Shown piece by piece: positions 59,001 to 64,000 of a stretch of 64,000 bases of DNA (the first letter of the stretch is position 1; the number at the start of each line of letters is the position of its first letter). The notes below the pieces were generated by a model. The model worked only from the letters and a program-made list of their open reading frames with translations. It did not search any database and had not been told where the DNA came from. The stretch is from Macrocystis pyrifera (lineage: Eukaryota > Sar > Phaeophyceae > Laminariales > Laminariaceae). Location: positions 18,442,128 to 18,506,127 of the forward strand of contig JASSKH010000005.1 in NCBI GenBank assembly GCA_031763025.1, in the 5' to 3' direction. The position numbers and the translations under genes are program-made.

Positions 59001-62000
59001 TTATGAATTGTGTTGTGATCAATTTGTCTAGCTCTTCCAATTGCTACTACAGTACTACAGTAGCGTTTTACTCCAGGATTCACGTAGCTCTAATTCTTGC
59101 TTTGGTTGGGGGACGATAAGTGATACCGATAAAGTGACGATAAAGGTGGTCAAACCACAGTAGAATGTGAGGAGTCGCACGACACAGGCACAGCATCATC
59201 CCGCTCGATTCTGCAGCTAGGCTTACATCCTTTATGCTGCCACGGAAAATCAGCACAATTGAGCTTTTTTCAAAGAGCACTAAGGAGAAAAATTGGGCTT
59301 TTTGAGCGTTAACATAGCATAATCGGGATTTTTTAGAGGAGCCCATCAGGCCTAAGTAATATCTGGGCGAAAGTTAATGAAAGCATGAAGCATAATAATA
59401 ATGAAAAAAAAACAGAAGTATGTGGAAAAAGAGAGCAGAACGAACATAAAACCTACCATTCTGTCCCGAAACATAAATATAAGGACATTTTGTATTTGAT
59501 TTTATTACAGAAATGGTCCCTATATATTGGGACAGGGTGGTATCTGCTGCGCGCTTAAGCCATCCACCCCTATCGTCGGCAGTTGAGAAGACCAAAATGA
59601 ACGTTTTTTTTTCGAATCACTACCTGTGCCGCCCAACAAGGTTGAAAGAGGTGCCGAAAATTTCGAGCACTTCCACCAGAACAACATAAGAAACAAGCTC
59701 ACCAACGTCAGGTAGCCGACCGCCTCCAAGCACATGTAGCAGATAGCCTTTCCGGCGACGTCCCACGCTAGCACCCCCCACACTCCCGGTTGATGCCGAG
59801 CACCTCCCTCATGTAGAACTCCGAAGAGACCTGCCATGGTTGGGAGAGGGGAATAGCCCGTTTCTTTCACAACCAGCGCGGCATTTATGATACCGGGTAC
59901 ACACTATACATGATATCAAGTTACTGTTTGATTCCGCATTGCTTCGGCGATGAAACAACCAAAACGACTACATCACGGCAGACACGGCATATATATAGCA
60001 CTCACACCCAAAGCGTGTACGTATATATACGCGAAGTACGTACGTAAGCTTTGCTTGCGGTGTGTGACGCGCGGGAGTTTCCGTTTACCTTGATGAGGCC
60101 GTCTCCTAGGAGGTAGGGCGGGAAAAGCCGGAAAAAATGCTGCGCCTTCTCAGCAAACCGAACCGTCTTCTCCAAGCTCGCCTGGCAATGGCGAACGACC
60201 GACAAAGCGCACACACAACAAACAACACACATACAAACAGATGGACACACCAGCGGGCGGCGACATAGCAGAGACAGCGCACGGGAGCAGCGGCAAAGGA
60301 CGCGGGGTCAGCAACATGGCCGCACGAGCACCACTGTTCCGCCGATAACCCAAGAAAGAGGAAAGGGGGAACTTGACTCACCATTCGGGTACAAACTACT
60401 TGTAAATAGTTTTGGGCAGTTTTGGCAATGGTTAAAATATTTTATATGCCCGAAACGCACCCAGGTGCGCTAGAACTCGGATACTGGAGGGGTTTTGGAT
60501 TCCTAGTGCGGCTTCGTACGGACTCCGAGGTGGGTTCGGGTTCCAAAGTGGGTTCGGTTCGGTTTCGGCATCTGTGTCACGTCACATCAACCGCAGGCTT
60601 GTCTACCCTATACCCTCGTTGAAGCGGAACTTCAAACGTACCCTGCCTGGAATCGGCACGCCACGCGATCAATAAATCAAGGCCTTGGCAGCGGCAGCAG
60701 CAGCAGCAGCAGCAGCAGCAGCGCTCACCTTCTCCCCCCCCGATGTTTTCGTGATCAACAGGGGAGGATGGCAAGAACGAGGGGCGGGGACGCGGAATTC
60801 TCTCCAACAGGCACCGCAATGGTAAGATGATGTGCTCGACATCAGCACCGTCCGTCCAACCGCACCCTACCCTACCTTCCCTTCCCCTCCCCGAAACTCA
60901 CCAGGACGGCATAGGCGATGACAAATCCGAACCCGGACAAAAAGTTGACCCCGGTTATGGAGATCTGGGCCGACGAGGGCCCATCAAAGGCAAAAGAGTA
61001 GAGATAGGATAGGGGCAAGGCCGAGAGCCCGTAGGAGATCAGGAGCCCCCAAGTGCCCAAGAGGGCGTCCCAGTGCATCATGAACACCTGGCAGGCCAGA
61101 CCGTCGTTTCAAGCAGAGAGTCGTTTCATCTAACGAGTCGTTTCATGCAAATAGGCGTTTCAGGCAAGAGACAAGAGACGTTTCATGCAGACATGCGCTT
61201 CCTGTGCGGCGGCAGAGAACCTGCACGTACGCGCAAGGCTATCCGGATTTGAACGTAAATTCAATACGGTTGTATGTTGTGAGATTGGTTTCCATATCAT
61301 TTCGAGGCATTATAACATGCGACATAGGGGACAGCATGAGAGAAAGCCACTTGAGTCGCACGTTAAACGCAAGAGAGACACTCAACAACTGGCTCAACGC
61401 TAACCATGTGGTAATGAGAGGCTACGTAGCACAGGAGATACTATAGTAGAATTGCTGGTGTGGGAGAAGTTGGAGCAGAATAAGGGGGCCTGATTGGGAA
61501 GAGACGAATCAATTTAGGAGTCGTTGCGAGGAAGTCCTGTTGAAATGCTCGTGCGTTCGCAATAGGCATCCAAAACGTATAAACCAGAGGCAGAGCCACC
61601 TCGTTCGAGCTGCAGCTGTAAGCTGGTAGGCTGAAGCCAAGCAGTTGGGCGGATAAGGGGAAGTAGGGAGTTAGAGTCCGCCCGCCTAAGTGACTCTTGC
61701 AGGTCTACAAGCGCGGCAGTCGTACTTCAATACCGTTGGCAGACGTATGTAAGCGTGGATGGGTTCGCCTCGCAAAGCCCACAAGTTCAGTCCTGCTTTT
61801 CGTTCAGTCCTGCTTGTTGCCTGCCTTTTCCGACATCTAAATAATAAAGACCATCACAACAAAGACCATATACTGTCTTCTTCCTTCAACGAGCCCACTG
61901 CCTGCTGTCCACCATAAGTTCAGTCCTGCTTTTTGTTCAGTCCTGCTTTCGGCCTGCCTTTTCCGGCATCTAGATAATAAAGACCATCACAACAAAGACC

Positions 62001-63647
62001 ATATATAGTCTTCTGCCTTCAACGAGCCCACTGCCTGCTGTCCACCATAAGTTCAGTCCTGCTTTTTGTTCAGTCCTGCTTTTTGTTCAGTCCTGCTTTT
62101 TGTTCAGTCCTGCTTTTTGTTCAGTCCTGCTTTCGGCCTGCCTCTTCCGGCATCTAGATAACAAAGACCATCACAACAAAGGCCAATAATATTTTCTTCT
62201 TCAACGAGCCCACTGCCTGCTGTCCACCCCGAACCTAAAATATCTGAAGACCTTCCCCTTTCAGTCTTTCAAGTAAAGGGGCCCGATCAAGGTCTCCTTC
62301 CTTGAGAATGTACAGCAGGAGTTGTTATAGATATGTATGGTCTACATGGTACCAAATGGGATCAAGTTGCCAGGTGGGCCTCCGGCGGCTCCTGCGGAGG
62401 GATGATTATGTTTCTGCGCCACTAAACGGGAGCAGGGTGCCCAACGGGATGGGATCAAAGTACCATATGGGAACAGGGAGCCAGGTAGTAAAAAAGCACG
62501 TGCAAATCCGGATAGCCTTGCACGTACGTGCGAGTTCTCCGCAGCTGCTTCCTGCGCTAAGGGGCGCACTCGGCGTTCAAAAAGATAGGAGTTCGCACGT
62601 GTCATGTAAAGAGGCTTGTCTTAATGCCTTGTTTCTCCAAGTCATACTATGAGTAACTTGTCCTCGACAATGAGCGTAATTCTAAGATGGATAATATGAT
62701 TGGAGTTTCATGTAATGAGGCGTTCTATGTAATGAGGCGTTCTATGGAATGAGGCGTTCTATGCAATGATTGTAATGATGACTTTCATATGATGAGGAGG
62801 TCATGTACCAAGAATCGCTCCATGTACCGAGGCGTTTCATTCATGATACTTTCCACGTATAAAGAGGCGCTTCACGTCCAAGAAGAGTCTCGTGTATATA
62901 AGCGATTCATGTGGTAGGCGTTTCATGTATAGTAGCGAGGGCTTTCAAAGTAGAGATGTCATAAAAAAATTAGAAACTTTGACCCATGTGGGCTCGGTTC
63001 TCAAAAGCATTGAAAGCCGATTTTGTAATACCGTAGGTTTTGAGCCGAAACCGAGCTAACTTGAGCTGAGGTCCACCTCTTGGTGCGCTGTTTGCTGGAC
63101 GTACCTCACGTTGCTCGCCCCTCCCGAGCCTACCAGGGGCGGCCTCGGCGGTGCTCGCAGCGCGTCCCGGGGGCGAGTGTAAGTTTCGTTTTTTAACCAA
63201 AAAGACTCTTCCGAAATCAAGTGTCTACTTGTACATATATAGAAAGCCATGAGGCTATGGCGCAGTATACCGGTAGTAAATTTACCTCTTAGGGTGCTAC
63301 TGTACGTATACACGTATATACGTATTTTTCTTTTTTTGTTTGGCACCATGTTTTTTCTGTGCTGCTGATGTTTGTTGTTGAAAACGACGTTATTTCATGA
63401 CGTTGTATCGTGCCGTACACTCGCATAATACGAGCAGGTATGCTGTAGGTTTTCTCCTTTTAATAGTCTAGACCATCACTATTAAAAATATACTGCTGTA
63501 GTATACGTACAGTACCTTGGAAGCATCGGCCCCATAAGCTGCGAAAGCCAGCATGACCAACACGGTGAGCATGAAAAACAGCATCGCGTCCCAGAGGTAC
63601 GAAGACAGCCAGTACGCAAGTGGGCTCGCTCCCGACACCAGCTGTAC
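47055..63647 (-). CDS. ABCA-type ABC transporter, 3' part (12 exons, 5' end beyond window)
   Basis: This ABC subfamily A-like lipid/sterol transporter enters from the right edge. Exons are 63647-63516, 61087-60902, 60181-60089, 59830-59703, 58636-58361, 57092-56993, 56691-56589, 54851-54718, 52719-52533, 51664-51484, 48342-48094 and 47387-47055. All introns are GT-AG and all phases match once one C is added to the run at 59774-59779, giving 701 codons including the stop. The membrane half has [39 protein letters not shown] and [16 protein letters not shown]; the linker is [16 protein letters not shown]. The nucleotide-binding domain has Walker [12 protein letters not shown] (split by an intron), Q-loop [14 protein letters not shown], signature [12 protein letters not shown], Walker [14 protein letters not shown] and H-loop [12 protein letters not shown]. 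The C-terminal tail has [18 protein letters not shown], typical of ABCA. Whether this is a full- or half-size transporter cannot be told here. The acceptor of the 52719 exon could instead lie at 52732. Confidence 0.93.
47596..47700 (-). mobile_element. Miniature element, 105 bp
   Basis: Near-consensus copy with intact ends and TA duplication, in the last ABC transporter intron. Confidence 0.93.
47742..47845 (-). mobile_element. Miniature element, 104 bp
   Basis: Intact ends; the left flank is AA rather than TA, the right flank TA. Confidence 0.9.
48914..49018 (-). mobile_element. Miniature element, 105 bp
   Basis: Left end TTTCGGGGGGCC, right end GGTCCCCCGTAA; left flank TA, right flank CA. 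Confidence 0.9.
49124..49228 (+). mobile_element. Miniature element, 105 bp
   Basis: Matched variant ends (TTACGGTGGGCC / GGTCCACCGTAA) suggest the two ends changed together. TA both sides. Confidence 0.92.
50480..50584 (+). mobile_element. Miniature element, 105 bp
   Basis: Near-consensus with intact TA duplication. Confidence 0.93.
50799..50905 (-). mobile_element. Miniature element, 107 bp
   Basis: Left end TTACGGATGACC; the right end has a longer C run. TA both sides. Confidence 0.88.
51710..51963 (+). repeat. Dispersed repeat B, uninterrupted copy
   Basis: The most complete copy, about 250 bp after a G run. It gives the pre-insertion state of the site occupied at 18396. Confidence 0.85.
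51979..52074. repeat. GGCAA microsatellite
   Basis: About nineteen pentanucleotide units AAGGC, decaying to AGGCG at the right end. Confidence 0.95.
52859..53143. repeat. Minisatellite, GTATGTACTACCA units
   Basis: About twenty units of 13-16 bp (TATGTACTACCAG with TATGTTC and TATATAC variants). It opens long Tyr/Cys/Val-rich frames in all three plus-strand phases, which are not genes. Confidence 0.9.
53620..53945 (+). repeat. Dispersed repeat D, copy 2
   Basis: A GATCT-rich segment with ordered block similarity to 17630-18200. It is the shorter of the two copies. Confidence 0.65.
54213..54318 (+). mobile_element. Miniature element, 106 bp
   Basis: Ends TTACGGTGGGCC and GGTCCCCTGTAA with TA on both sides. 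Confidence 0.9.
54385..54489 (+). mobile_element. Miniature element, 105 bp
   Basis: Ends TTACGGGGGTCC and GGACCCCCGTAA, perfectly matched variants. TA on both sides. Confidence 0.93.
54526..54641 (-). mobile_element. Miniature element, 116 bp, diverged
   Basis: Left end ACACGGGGGAAC, right end GGTCCCCCGTCA, with short insertions (TATTAATAACC, CACTA). TA on both sides. Confidence 0.8.
54852..56588 (-). other. ABC transporter intron, 1737 bp
   Basis: It contains a miniature element (56202-56306), a GAAATC-rich degenerate array (about 55919-56110), a GGCA repeat (54867-54882) by the acceptor, and no gene. Confidence 0.65.
56202..56306 (+). mobile_element. Miniature element, 105 bp
   Basis: Left end TTACGGGGGACC, right end GGACCCCCGTAA; the left flank is CT, not TA. 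Confidence 0.9.
57093..58360 (-). other. ABC transporter intron, 1268 bp
   Basis: It holds a truncated copy of repeat B (about 57683-57775) and A-rich low-complexity sequence (57130-57400) that opens a meaningless Lys-rich plus-strand frame. Confidence 0.65.
57683..57775 (+). repeat. Dispersed repeat B, short copy
   Basis: Matches only the first 90 bp, from GGTACTCATTACCATGCATG to GGAGAGAGCACG. Confidence 0.8.
58637..59702 (-). other. ABC transporter intron, 1066 bp
   Basis: Donor GTGAGC, acceptor GTTTCAG. No repeat or gene recognised. Confidence 0.6.
60182..60901 (-). other. ABC transporter intron, 720 bp
   Basis: It contains an AGC run (about 60698-60721) near the 5' end of the intron and nothing else I recognise. 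Confidence 0.6.
61194..61250 (+). repeat. Left arm of a long inverted pair
   Basis: The segment ending CGCAAGGCTATCCGGATTTG is repeated in reverse complement at about 62507-62562. Together they enclose 1.3 kb including the tandem array at 61788-62227. Confidence 0.75.
61788..62227. repeat. Three tandem copies of a ~130-bp unit with nested 18-bp repeats
   Basis: Copies begin near 61788, 61917 and 62050. Each runs from GTTCAGTCCTGCTTT through GCCTGCC, CATCTAGATAATAAAGACCA and CAACGAGCCCACTGCCTGCT. The third copy contains five successive GTTCAGTCCTGCTTTTT subunits. Confidence 0.85.
62507..62562 (-). repeat. Right arm of a long inverted pair
   Basis: Reverse complement of the 61194-61250 segment (CAAATCCGGATAGCCTTGCA...), with scattered mismatches. 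Confidence 0.75.
62700..62935. repeat. Irregular GAGGCGTTTCATGTA repeats
   Basis: About a dozen imperfect repeats of GAGGCGTTYYATGTA spaced 15-25 bp apart. Related GTCGTTTCATG units occur in the same orientation at about 61108-61180, on the other side of the inverted pair. Confidence 0.7.
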
Positions 63648-64000
63648 CTGGAACACAAAAAAAAAAAAGCCGCGCCATGAAGAGAGGGAGCGAGGGAGGG
63701 AGCAGAGGACAAAGCGAAAGGGAGGAGAAGGAGGAAGTCGCGCAATAGAGCAAGAGAGGGAGCAGAGGACAAGCCGGAAAAGGAAACGAAAAAGGGCAGG
63801 CAGGAAGTGTCTTTAGACCGCATGCCATGATGTGTTCTCGTTGAATCGTCGGAAGGGCGGAGAAGCGCAAAGGGCAGAGTGCGCCAATCCTTAGACGGCA
63901 TGCGATAATACGTATTTTGTATAATACATTGTCGAGAGCAGAAGACAATATGAAGAAAGGGGAAAGAGGAAAAGGCCCGAGGGTGGCTGCCTCTGTCGCC

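Larger units (their letters stand above)
61088..63515 (-). other. ABC transporter intron (first in window)
   Basis: A 2.43-kb intron with donor GTACTG and acceptor CTGCCAG. It is filled by a complex repeat block: GTTTCATG-type repeats at both ends, an inverted pair of about 55 bp, and three tandem copies of about 130 bp with nested GTTCAGTCCTGCTTTTT units. A GC-rich patch at 63060-63180 looks weakly coding but has no clear splice sites. Confidence 0.65.

Noticed and set aside
63060-63180. GC-rich patch resembling an extra ABC transporter exon
   Set aside because: No acceptor/donor pair gives a phase compatible with flanking exons, which already join in phase 0.

Overview
The window is nuclear DNA from a eukaryote with long spliceosomal introns. 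Four protein-coding genes lie on the minus strand in a very repeat-rich, mostly non-coding background, and I found no convincing plus-strand gene. GC-rich exons separated by 0.3-3 kb introns, a squalene monooxygenase, an ABCA-type transporter and a particular style of non-LTR reverse transcriptase and retroviral-like protease remnant suggest a photosynthetic stramenopile, most likely a brown alga. That assignment rests on recalled resemblance and was not searched.

From left to right: (1) 312-3197, an acidic protein of unknown function with five 22-residue repeats. (2) 5282-21723, a ten-exon PUS7/TruD-type tRNA/mRNA pseudouridine synthase of about 1075 residues; every splice junction is phase-consistent and the N terminus is an unusual Arg-Gly-rich domain. 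(3) 26859 to about 29833, squalene monooxygenase (sterol pathway) in three coding exons, with a possible further 5' exon not found. (4) 33867-36262, a 5'-truncated, frameshifted LINE reverse transcriptase. (5) 36400-47054, gene-free DNA with a retroviral-like aspartic protease scrap, a hairpin, microsatellites and tandem repeats. (6) 47055 to beyond 63647, the 3' part of an ABCA-type transporter gene: 12 exons, 700 codons, the last membrane domain, one nucleotide-binding domain and a C-terminal tail.

The non-coding part is dominated by a family of about 105-bp terminal-inverted-repeat miniature elements (21 copies found). One copy sits inside another, which gives a TA target-site duplication and implies Tc1/mariner-type mobilisation. 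At least three other dispersed repeat families, several minisatellites and a strongly over-represented 9-bp word (TACCAGGTA/TACCTGGTA) are also present.

Three of the four genes have single-base frame breaks, each at a C/G or A/T homopolymer. Correcting the run by one base restores exon phase exactly. These look like assembly homopolymer errors rather than true pseudogenes, but they would break automatic gene models. The genes do not form an operon or an obvious pathway; their shared strand is probably incidental.
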